Source: Onion yellows phytoplasma OY-M (GTDB taxonomy: Bacteria; Bacillota_I; Bacilli_A; Acholeplasmatales; Acholeplasmataceae). Taken from it: 64,000 nt of DNA. Both the position numbers and the translations under genes were made by a program. The stretch covers positions 310,001-374,000 of the forward strand of contig AP006628.2 of assembly GCA_000009845.1 (NCBI GenBank), read 5' to 3'. Under the pieces are notes generated by a model. It worked only from the letters and a program-made list of their open reading frames with translations. It was not told the origin of the DNA and did no database searches. Shown here one piece after another: positions 57,230-64,000 of the stretch. Each line of letters begins with the position of its first letter. Position 1 is the stretch's first letter.

Positions 57230-57384
57230 ATTTTAATTTTCCTTCTTTTTGATATATTTTTTTATTTATCCATCAATAAAACTTTTGAAAACAAATGTAT
57301 TGAACGACTATCTAATTTGTTGATGTTGGAATCGTTTATTACTGTTGTTTCAAAAATTTTATGTTGAGTTTTGATACAAAAAAA

Positions 57385-57405
57385 AGATTACTTTGAAAGT
57401 AATCT
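57385..57405 (-). terminator. Terminator of the sigma-factor gene (left arm)
   Basis: AGATTACTTTGAAAGTAATCT forms a hairpin with a T-run on the minus strand (A-run at 57378-57384). Confidence 0.8.
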
Positions 57406-57443
57406 GGTTTTTTTTATTGTTTCAAATAACTAGTTTAACGTCA

Positions 57444-58073
57444 TTACGGACGAGAAAGGTTAACGTTTTTTTGTTTTTTTAATTTTTTGATAGCGATGTT
57501 TTTAATATTTTCTACTTGTTTTAAAGATAAATGGAGTTTTTGGGCTATTTCTTCATTCGAATAACTAGTTTGATAATCTTCGTTGATATTCCCTAAAGGA
57601 ACACCAAAACTTAAATGGATAATTTTGAATTCGGTTTCGCTTAATTTTGCTTTCATTTTTTTTAAAAAATTTTCATGCTTAACTTGTTTTAACCATAATT
57701 GATGAGGATTTAGTTTATTTATTTGATATGGTTCACAAAAATCTTCTTGAAAAGAAAGATTATCCTTTTTATGATTTTTTTGTGGGATTGAAGGAGAATG
57801 GCTTTTCCTAATAAGTTCTTTGATTTCCGATTTGATGGTTGGATTTGCGTAAGCAATAAAGTCATAACCTAAATCTTGGTAATGATTGAGGGCTTTGATT
57901 AATCCTAAAATCCCTTCTTGATATAAATCTTCTTTAGTTAAAACTCGAGGATAATATTTAAATTGATTTACTATTTTTTTGATTAATGGTAAATGAAGTT
58001 CAATTAATTGATCTCGTATTTCTAAATTCTTTTTATTTTTTAAAAATTCTTTAAATAATTTTTGTCTTAACAT
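57444..58073 (-). CDS. fliA: Sigma-70-family factor, PMU FliA-like (left arm)
   Basis: 209 residues. Region 2 with DLYQEGILGLIKALNHYQ and YDFIAYANPTIKSEIKELIRK (about 48-92) is clear. Region 4 with a helix-turn-helix (YSNEEIAQKLHLSLKQVENIKNIAIKKL, about 165-195) follows. Region 3 is short. The gene begins about 95 bp from the unit's 40-bp terminal inverted repeat. It probably directs transcription of the mobile unit. Confidence 0.88.
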   Translation of the reverse strand: MLRQKLFKEFLKNKKNLEIRDQLIELHLPLIKKIVNQFKYYPRVLTKEDLYQEGILGLIKALNHYQDLGYDFIAYANPTIKSEIKELIRKSHSPSIPQKNHKKDNLSFQEDFCEPYQINKLNPHQLWLKQVKHENFLKKMKAKLSETEFKIIHLSFGVPLGNINEDYQTSYSNEEIAQKLHLSLKQVENIKNIAIKKLKKQKNVNLSRP

Positions 58074-58168
58074 TTAATTCCTTTCTAAAAACGTTTTTAG
58101 AAAAGATAAGAAATTATTGTTTTAGCCTTAGAAAAGAAAAAAAGACTAACTTAATAATTAGTCTTACA

Positions 58169-58208
58169 GAATTTTTAAAAAGCAAAAAGTGTCTAAAGTT
58201 TTGGAACA
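58169..58208. repeat. Left copy of the 40-bp inverted repeat (PMU end)
   Basis: Ends ...GTTTTGGAACA at 58208 and equals the reverse complement of 59353-59392 at all 40 positions. The similarity weakens but continues outward through the sigma-factor start on both arms, so the inner edge (TGTTCC...) is the element end. Confidence 0.9.
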
Positions 58209-58214
58209 GTTCAG

Positions 58215-59350
58215 ATGTATCACAAATATAAACAACATCCTTTATTAAAAATGAGTCCTGTTGATAAAAGACAAACATTATGTTTTAATAATGGAAAAAG
58301 AGGAGCTAAAAAAGCAACTCCTAAATTATTAGAAGATCTAGATTTTAAAAAAGCAGTTTTATTTGCTCTTAATAGAAGTGATGTAGGAGAAACTGTGGAT
58401 GTATTTAGTGATGGAGAGTTGGCTGTTGTTCCTAAAATAACTTCTTTTTTAGAAGAACCTTTAATGTATAATGAAAGCGAAGAACACAAAGCAAATATTC
58501 AAGATTTTGAACCTGAAAATAAAGGTTATAATCCAACTAAAGCTTATGAATTATTTAAAAAAGCTTATAATCATTTATTTGATGCAGATAAACAAAAAAC
58601 AGTTGAAATAGAATTTTTAGTTGCTAAAACACAAGAAGAAAGAGTTAACTTAGCTCGTTTTGTAAAAAACCAATTAGAAAATTGTTTTAATCAACAAGGA
58701 AAAAAGTAGAAATAAAAGTTAATGTGGTTGCTGAATGGAATAATTTTGTTAACCAACTATTGCTGCCTTATAATTATGATATGGTATTTGAACCTGTATC
58801 AGGTAGCTATATGGATACATATTTTTTCAACATGCTAGAACTTAGCCCTAAAAAATGTAGTTTTGGAGTAGGATTTGAATTAGATAAAAAAGTCCTTGAT
58901 CTAGATTTTGTAGAATTAAAAAAAGATCTAGATGCTTCTTCCAACAAACCAGCTTGGTACAAACAATTTACCCAAGGTCTAGATAGATTTGTAGAAAAAC
59001 AAAAAGTTAAAGTTTTAGATGGAACTGGCCAACCTCAAAAAAGTTCAGACGGTAAAGAAGTTTATCAAGAGCAAAAAGATGCAAATGGCGAAACTTTAAA
59101 AGATGAAAACGGAAATTTTATGTATGTAGAAAAAGAAGTTGAAATAGAACCTAAAGTGCCAGGAGTAAACGAACAAGGAAAATGGCAAGGAACTGTTTCA
59201 CAATTTAAAACTTTTTTTACTAAAACATTAAATGATTATGCCAATTATTCTCAATATAAACAAAAAACATTACTTTATGTTTTTGGAAAGTTAGAAAAAG
59301 TTGTTTTTGATAATTTAGTTGATGTGCCTTTGTCTACTTTAAGAGGTTGA
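58215..59350 (+). pseudogene. oppA: Internal fragment of an oligopeptide-binding protein gene (oppA), frameshifted
   Basis: The first part reads like the middle of an SBP_bac_5 protein: LDFKKAVLFALNRSDVG, YNPTKAYELFKKAYN, then KTVEIEFLVAKTQEERVNLARFVKNQLE. A frameshift in the A-run before 58709 breaks it; the corrected frame continues VEIKVNVVAEWNNFVNQLL, YNYDMVFEPVSGSYMDTYFF. The later part includes an acidic insert with DANGETLKDENGNF. There is no signal peptide or lipobox at the left, and the stop (59348-59350) directly precedes the right inverted repeat, so both ends are cut. It is a fragment, not a working transporter part. Confidence 0.75.
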
Positions 59351-59352
59351 AG

Positions 59353-59392
59353 TGTTCCAAAACTTTAGACACTTTTTGCTTTTTAAAAATTC
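59353..59392. repeat. Right copy of the 40-bp inverted repeat (PMU end)
   Basis: Starts TGTTCCAAAAC at 59353; perfect inverse of 58169-58208. It begins two bases after the oppA-fragment stop. Confidence 0.9.
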
Positions 59393-59395
59393 TTT

Positions 59396-59424
59396 AAGAC
59401 TAACTATTAAGTTAGTCTTTTTTT
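59396..59424 (+). terminator. Intrinsic terminator at the PMU end
   Basis: AAGACTAACT and AGTTAGTCTT with a T-run. The left arm has a matching but weaker hairpin at 58142-58165. It would stop transcription entering the unit from outside. Confidence 0.75.
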
Positions 59425-59486
59425 GTTTCAAAGACTAAAAAAATAATTTCATATCTTTTCTAAAAATGTTTTTAGAAAGGAATTAA

Positions 59487-60107
59487 ATGTTAAGACAAAA
59501 ATTATTTAAAGATTTTTTAAAAAATAAAAAGAATTTAGAAATAAGAGATCAATTAATTGAACTTCATTTACCATTAGTAAAAAAAATTAGTTCAAAATTC
59601 AAATATTACCCTAATTTTTTAACTAGAGATGATTTATATCAAGAAGGAATTTTAGGATTAATCAAAGCACTAAATAATTACGAAGATTTAGGCTATGACT
59701 TTATTGCTTACGCAAATCCAACCATCAAATCGGAAATCAAAGAACTTATTAGGAAAAGTCATTCTCCTTCTGTTCCTCAAAAAAATCATAAAGCTAATAA
59801 TCTTTCTTTTCGAGAAGAACTTTATGAAACATATCAAAAAAATAATCTAAACCCTCATCAATTATGGTTAAAACAAATTAATCATGAAATTTTTTTAAAT
59901 AAACTAACCAAAAAATTAAGTCCAAAGGCATTTCATATTATCTGCTTAAGCTTTGGTATTACTTTAGGAAATATTAATGAAGATTATCAAAGATGTTATA
60001 CCAACGCCGAAATCGCTGAACAACTTCATTTAAAAGTGAGACAAATCAAAAACATTAAAAACATCGCCATTAAAAAATTAAAAAAATTATATAGAAAAGA
60101 GAAATAA
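59487..60107 (+). CDS. fliA: Sigma-70-family factor, PMU FliA-like (right arm)
   Basis: 206 residues, clearly homologous to the left copy but with many substitutions, especially in region 4 and the linker (LSPKAFHIICLSFGITLG, CYTNAEIAEQLHLKVRQIKN). Region 2 is nearly the same (DDLYQEGILGLIKALNNYE). AAAGGAAT lies before ATG 59487. Followed 4 bp later by ssb, so probably one operon. Confidence 0.88.
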   Translation: MLRQKLFKDFLKNKKNLEIRDQLIELHLPLVKKISSKFKYYPNFLTRDDLYQEGILGLIKALNNYEDLGYDFIAYANPTIKSEIKELIRKSHSPSVPQKNHKANNLSFREELYETYQKNNLNPHQLWLKQINHEIFLNKLTKKLSPKAFHIICLSFGITLGNINEDYQRCYTNAEIAEQLHLKVRQIKNIKNIAIKKLKKLYRKEK

Positions 60108-60111
60108 AATT

Positions 60112-60441
60112 ATGTTAAACAAAGTCCAATTAATTGGCCGTATAAGCCATGATTTAGAAAAACAATACATTAACAGTAATAATGAACAAATCCCTAAAAT
60201 TGATTTTCAATTAGCGGTCAACCTCAAAGATAAAACCCAATTCATCCCTTGTGTCGTTTTTAGCACACAAACCGAAAACATGAATAAATTTTTACATAAA
60301 GGTTCGAAAATCTATGTCGAAGGCGCTTTGGCTATTCAAAAATACACCACGAATGACGGTGAAAACAAAACGACTACTAAAGTCATTATTCAAAATGTGA
60401 TCTTTTTAGACAATAAACCTCAAGAAACTTTACCTTTTTAA
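60112..60441 (+). CDS. ssb: Single-strand DNA-binding protein (PMU ssb, right arm)
   Basis: 109 residues, OB fold. Start and end match the left copy; the centre differs (KTQFIPCVVFSTQTENMNKF, YVEGALAIQKYTTNDGE). The ATG follows the sigma-factor stop by 7 bp. Confidence 0.93.
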   Translation: MLNKVQLIGRISHDLEKQYINSNNEQIPKIDFQLAVNLKDKTQFIPCVVFSTQTENMNKFLHKGSKIYVEGALAIQKYTTNDGENKTTTKVIIQNVIFLDNKPQETLPF

Positions 60442-60494
60442 AAAAAATTTAAAAACAAACAATTAAACAAATAAATCAAAGGAGTCAAATCATT

Positions 60495-60785
60495 ATGACA
60501 AAAAAAGAATTAATTAAAAAAATCGCTTTATCCAATAAAACTTCCGTAACTAAAACAGAAGAATTTTATCACATCTTCGAAAAGACTTTAATCGAAGCAA
60601 TCACCAATAACGAAGAAGTAGTTTTATTTCCTAAAATAGGTAAATTTAAATTAAAATCAAGAAAATCCTACATCGGCAGAAACCCTAAAACAAAGAAAAA
60701 ACTAAAAATCCCTAAGAAAACAGTAGTAACTTTCAAACTTTCAAAATCCATTAAAGATAAAACGAAAACTTTAATTTTAAAATAA
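60495..60785 (+). CDS. himA: HU/IHF-family DNA-binding protein (PMU himA, right arm)
   Basis: 96 residues; same fold signature as the left copy, with substitutions such as LSNKTSVTKTEEF and VVLFPKIGKFKLKSRKSY. AAAGGAGTC lies upstream of ATG 60495. It lies directly between ssb and the hflB-like gene; the dam insert of the left arm is absent. Confidence 0.92.
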   Translation: MTKKELIKKIALSNKTSVTKTEEFYHIFEKTLIEAITNNEEVVLFPKIGKFKLKSRKSYIGRNPKTKKKLKIPKKTVVTFKLSKSIKDKTKTLILK

Positions 60786-60827
60786 CCCAATTATTTTCTT
60801 TCAAAAACCTAAGAAAGGAGGTTCTCT

Positions 60828-62378
60828 ATGACATTAAACAAAAAAATTTATCTGAGTTTGATCGGATTATTAAGTTTGGGTTTATTGGTTTTATTAATCT
60901 TCGGCATCACTCATTCTTGCCTTCCAACTAAAAATCCAACATTAACTAAGCGACCCTCATTAACTCAACAACAAGAGATCGAAAACCAAATAAAGTTAGA
61001 ACAAGCCAAAATCCAAGAACTCCAACAAAAAGATCACCAATTAAAAACCCAAATTGAAGAAAATGTTAAAACTTTAACCGACATTATTACCAAAATTAAA
61101 ACTCTTCAAACCGAATTAACTAATAACCCTCAATTGCCTTCGACAATCAAAACCCAAAAACAACAACAATTAACGGAACTAAAAAATCAACAACAAACTC
61201 AACAAACCTTAGTAAATAATTTAATAGAACAACGTAAAGCTTTAAACCAAAATCAAAAAGAAAAACAAAAAGAACTAGAAAAATTAGCGCAAGAAAAAGC
61301 CCAACTTCAAACCCAAGAAAACCTTCAACAACAAATTTCCCACTTAAATCAAGCTCTTAATTATGTCGAAGCTAATCAAAAAAGAATTGAAGAATTAAAA
61401 ACTCAAAAAGAATATCGAAAAAATCAAACCGAATTAAAAAATTTAAATGATTTTCAACTTTTCTTAACTGATCAAAAATTAGCTTTTGAAAAACAAAAGA
61501 AAAACTTACAAACTCAATTAAATAATTTAAAAGAAAACAAACCTCTTCCTAATACTAAAAAACAAGTGACCTTCAAAGATGTTTACGGCATGGAAAGTGA
61601 AAAAGAAGAATTAGAAGATTTATTAACTTATTTTCAAACCAATCAATCTTTAATTAACTTCGATCAAGTTCGTCCCAAAGGTTATTTACTTTATGGTCCT
61701 CCAGGAACAGGAAAAACCTTTTTCATCAAAGCTCTTTGTGGGGAAACTAACGTGCATTTTATTAATTTAATTCCTTCTAAATTCCGACAAAAATACATCG
61801 GCGAAGGAGAAAAAGAAGTAGAGAAAGTGTGGCAAGAAGCCGAAAATCATGATAAAACCATTATCTTTATTGATGAAATCGAAGGATTAGAAAATCGTAA
61901 TGATTCTAACATTTCTTCAGGAGGAGTCAATGTGATTAATACTTTATTAGATAAATTAGATGGCTTTAATAGTAGTAATAAAAAAATTGTCTTAATGGGA
62001 GCTACTAATAATCTTCATAAAATTGATTCGGCTTTACGTATTCGTTTCAGTAAAGAAATCTATATCGGTCATTTAAAAGATTCCGAAATTGAAGGTTATT
62101 TAAAACATATTATTGTCCCTTATCAAATTAGTTATCATACTTTCTTAGCTTTAAAAGATATTACTCAATTATGTCAAGGCAAAAATCTTTCTAACCGTTA
62201 TTTAACCACTATCATCGAAGAAGCTTATAAAAAAACCGCTAAATGGGCTCAACAAAATCCTGAAACCCACGAAGTCATGTTACCTTCTGATATCGAAGAA
62301 GTCTTACAACTAAAATTAAAAACAAAACCAAATCATCAACAAGTGAAAAAACGTCGAGCAGCTTGTGAAAATCAATAA
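60828..62378 (+). CDS. hflB: PMU FtsH/HflB-like AAA+ ATPase, possibly cut short by a nonsense codon
   Basis: 516 residues: membrane helix (about 8-27), coiled coil of Gln/Lys/Leu (about 45-235), then AAA+ with GPPGTGKTFF (about 290-299), FIDEIEGLENR, and ATNNLHKIDSALRIRFSKE. The lid runs to IEEAYKKTAKWAQ. No zinc protease domain. The stop TAA at 62376-62378 is followed in the same frame by ~235 open codons with no start codon, beginning YQW; a CAA to TAA change would explain it. A very good ribosome-binding site (AAAGGAGG) lies before ATG 60828. Confidence 0.87.
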   Translation: MTLNKKIYLSLIGLLSLGLLVLLIFGITHSCLPTKNPTLTKRPSLTQQQEIENQIKLEQAKIQELQQKDHQLKTQIEENVKTLTDIITKIKTLQTELTNNPQLPSTIKTQKQQQLTELKNQQQTQQTLVNNLIEQRKALNQNQKEKQKELEKLAQEKAQLQTQENLQQQISHLNQALNYVEANQKRIEELKTQKEYRKNQTELKNLNDFQLFLTDQKLAFEKQKKNLQTQLNNLKENKPLPNTKKQVTFKDVYGMESEKEELEDLLTYFQTNQSLINFDQVRPKGYLLYGPPGTGKTFFIKALCGETNVHFINLIPSKFRQKYIGEGEKEVEKVWQEAENHDKTIIFIDEIEGLENRNDSNISSGGVNVINTLLDKLDGFNSSNKKIVLMGATNNLHKIDSALRIRFSKEIYIGHLKDSEIEGYLKHIIVPYQISYHTFLALKDITQLCQGKNLSNRYLTTIIEEAYKKTAKWAQQNPETHEVMLPSDIEEVLQLKLKTKPNHQQVKKRRAACENQ

Positions 62379-63086
62379 TACCAATGGAGTCAAGGGTTCA
62401 ATCAATATTTAGATAAACCCAAAGATGAAACTAAAATTGAATGTCGCTATACCTTTGATGGTTTAAACGGAATTAACTATTACAATCGTCGCTATTCTCA
62501 AATCCAATCTGATTTAAATGATATTAAAAGTCGATTAACTAAAATCCAACAAGAAAATAAAATTCCACAATTAGAACAAGAATTAGTCACTTTAAATCAA
62601 ACACCTGACAAATACGAACAAACGATTAAAGATAAAAACCAAGAAATTATTGACATTAAAAATAATCTTAAAACTTTTCAAGCTCGAGAAGAAAGTTTAA
62701 GAAAAGAATTAAAGCTGGTCGAAAATCGTCGTGAACTCCAAAAAGAACCTTCCAACTTAGTTTTTTACATCAAAGATCGTCATCCTTTCGACCGTTGGAA
62801 TAAAAATGGCGATACTTACAACCATACTACTTTAAATGGATTCAATTCCGCTTCTTTCGATAAAAAAGATGACAGTCAATTATATTTATATGTAAAATTC
62901 GAAAAGCAACAACACAAAGGCCCAGGTGGCAATTATTTAATCCTTAAATACAAAGGCCCTAAACATTTCTTAGAAGAAGACAAAGACTATTACCTTGGTC
63001 GCGCACGTGTTCACGATTCTGATTTCAAATTAACCAATTTCCACCTCCACTTCAACCCAAAAAGAAAAACTTTATCAATTTACTAA
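62379..63086 (+). pseudogene. In-frame continuation of the hflB-like gene after its stop
   Basis: About 235 codons without ATG, GTG or TTG start near the beginning follow the hflB-like TAA directly in frame and end at TAA 63084-63086. The peptide has a coiled-coil stretch (YSQIQSDLNDIKSRLTKIQ on) and a C-terminal globular-looking part with HPFDRWNKNGDTYNH, LYVKFEKQQHKGPGGNYL and FHLHFNP. Without its own start it is either a lost C-terminal domain of a ~750-residue protein or needs readthrough. Confidence 0.65.
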
Positions 63087-63205
63087 GATAAAAATCACAA
63101 TATCTTAAAATAATAATCAAAAAAAATCACCAACATCAAAAAATCTCATTTAGAATCTTTTTTATTTTAAAAATTTTAAATCCAATCAAGAAAGCGAGTA
63201 AAAAT

Positions 63206-64000
63206 ATGTCAAAAAAAATAATTGAAACTAAAAAAAATCAATCAAAAAACAATAATAAAACAAATAAAAACACTAAAAATAAATCAAAAAACAATAAATC
63301 TAATAAAATAATTATCAAAAGAAAAACTCCAACTCATAAAATAATTATCGAAACTCAAACTAAAAAAGAAAACTGGTTGTTTAAAATCACTAAAACTTTC
63401 TTTAAAATCCTCATTTGGTGTATTCCATTATTATTAATTGGTGGGGCGATTTATTGGACCTTTTTCAAATTCTTTCCTGAAGTTTTAAACCAAATCAACG
63501 CTTTTACCAGTAACGCTGTAACTAAAACTAAAATGTTATACGATAAAGCCACCCAACCAATTCGTAAAGTGATCGAGTATATCTATAATAAAGTAACAGG
63601 TAATGATAAAGATCCTAATCATACTCCTTCACCACAAAATAAATTAGGTTATTATCTAGCAACTACTTTAAGCGTCATCGGGATTTGTTTCGGAATTGGA
63701 AAAGTCGGTCATTGGTTAAAAAGTGGCAAGAAAAAGACTATCAAAAAAGGAACTAAAACAATCATACAAAAGAAAGCTACTTCCAAAATAGCGAATGTCG
63801 GCGGTAAAATCCTTAAAATTGGTAGTAAAGTTTTATTTTGGGTCTCTTTAGCTTCAACTGCTTATGAACTTTACCAATTTTATCACGAAGAAACCAAAAC
63901 TCCGAATCCACCACAACAATTAACCCATAAAATGGAAAATCCCTCAACACCAATCTCCCAAACACCATCTATTCAACAATCATTCAATCCAACTATTATT
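63206..64000 (+). CDS. PMU membrane protein of unknown function, C-terminus beyond the window
   Basis: ATG 63206 opens a frame that is still open at the right edge (265 codons seen). The N-terminus is a long Lys/Asn-rich stretch (about 1-65). Membrane helices lie at about 70-90, 150-168 and 208-225. A basic segment (SGKKKTIKKGTKTIIQKK) lies between the second and third, then a Pro/Gln/Thr-rich tail. No family recognised. Confidence 0.65.
   Translation, partial: MSKKIIETKKNQSKNNNKTNKNTKNKSKNNKSNKIIIKRKTPTHKIIIETQTKKENWLFKITKTFFKILIWCIPLLLIGGAIYWTFFKFFPEVLNQINAFTSNAVTKTKMLYDKATQPIRKVIEYIYNKVTGNDKDPNHTPSPQNKLGYYLATTLSVIGICFGIGKVGHWLKSGKKKTIKKGTKTIIQKKATSKIANVGGKILKIGSKVLFWVSLASTAYELYQFYHEETKTPNPPQQLTHKMENPSTPISQTPSIQQSFNPTII

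Larger units (their letters stand above)
53967..58208 (-). mobile_element. PMU-like mobile unit, left arm of a large inverted repeat
   Basis: Minus-strand order: sigma factor, ssb, small ORF, dam, himA, hflB-like, matching the order of the right arm (59353 on) except for the dam and small-ORF insert. The outer end, next to the sigma factor, is the 40-bp repeat at 58169-58208. The other end is truncated within hflB-like at 53967. PMUs are replicative transposon-like units of phytoplasmas; the tra5, dnaB, dnaG and tmk genes are not in this window. Confidence 0.78.
59353..64000 (+). mobile_element. PMU-like mobile unit, right arm, running off the window
   Basis: Plus-strand order: sigma factor, ssb, himA, hflB-like, then a membrane protein reaching the right edge. 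The inverted-repeat end is at 59353. It is the mirror of the left arm but lacks dam and the 59-aa ORF. Confidence 0.78.

Noticed and set aside
58215-59350. Transposase between the 40-bp inverted repeats
   Set aside because: Size and repeats suggested an IS, but neither frame has DDE, HUH or serine-recombinase motifs; the sequence reads as an oligopeptide-binding protein.

Overview
The window looks like a phytoplasma chromosome (Mollicutes, 'Candidatus Phytoplasma', most like the aster-yellows group). It is very AT-rich, TGA acts as a stop, and sugar breakdown (pfkA, pgi, eno, gpmI, pyk) sits beside a malate/citrate-type symporter. It also carries genes of the phytoplasma potential mobile units (PMUs: fliA-like sigma factor, ssb, himA/HU, ftsH-like AAA ATPase, dam) and a relic of a secreted protein with a signal peptide of the phytoplasma SVM type. 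The species call is inference from gene content; no rRNA gene is present.

Layout: 1-12 kb is core: mnmG (partial), an SRP RNA on the minus strand, tRNA-Arg(TCT), rmuC, rny with a frameshifted ymdB beside it, miaA, efp, rbgA, topA. 12-25 kb holds two MATE exporters and the glycolytic genes, ending with the 2-hydroxycarboxylate symporter and pyk. 25-33 kb holds two membrane-anchored proteins of unknown role, pepV with a decayed second copy, a tight thyA-folA-plsC operon and an OsmC-like protein. 33-40 kb is a minus-strand Firmicutes-type housekeeping block (yneF, rsmD, yqeK, yqeG, greA, trmR, ruvX, alaS). 40-45 kb carries a membrane domain fused to a phospholipid-methyltransferase-like domain, an FtsH-like AAA protein without its protease, and lplA with a probable ECF S-component.

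45.9-64 kb is accessory. A decayed secreted-protein gene (45.9-47.0) is followed by a plus-strand cassette (47.1-53.7) in which most genes have a good ribosome-binding site. It contains small membrane proteins, a repeat-rich membrane-anchored protein, and a 1038-residue protein that joins a UvrD/PcrA-type SF1 helicase to an HUH rolling-circle replication domain. This is the best candidate for an undescribed system: an integrated ssDNA-phage-like or plasmid-like replicon.

From 53.97 kb to the right edge, two PMU ends face each other as a large inverted repeat (hflB-like, himA, ssb, sigma factor on both arms). They are separated by a 1.1 kb fragment of an oligopeptide-binding protein gene (oppA), which is bounded by a perfect 40-bp inverted repeat. 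The arms differ in content: the left has a dam pseudogene and a small ORF. They also differ in degree of divergence, and both hflB-like copies are damaged, one truncated and one with a nonsense codon.
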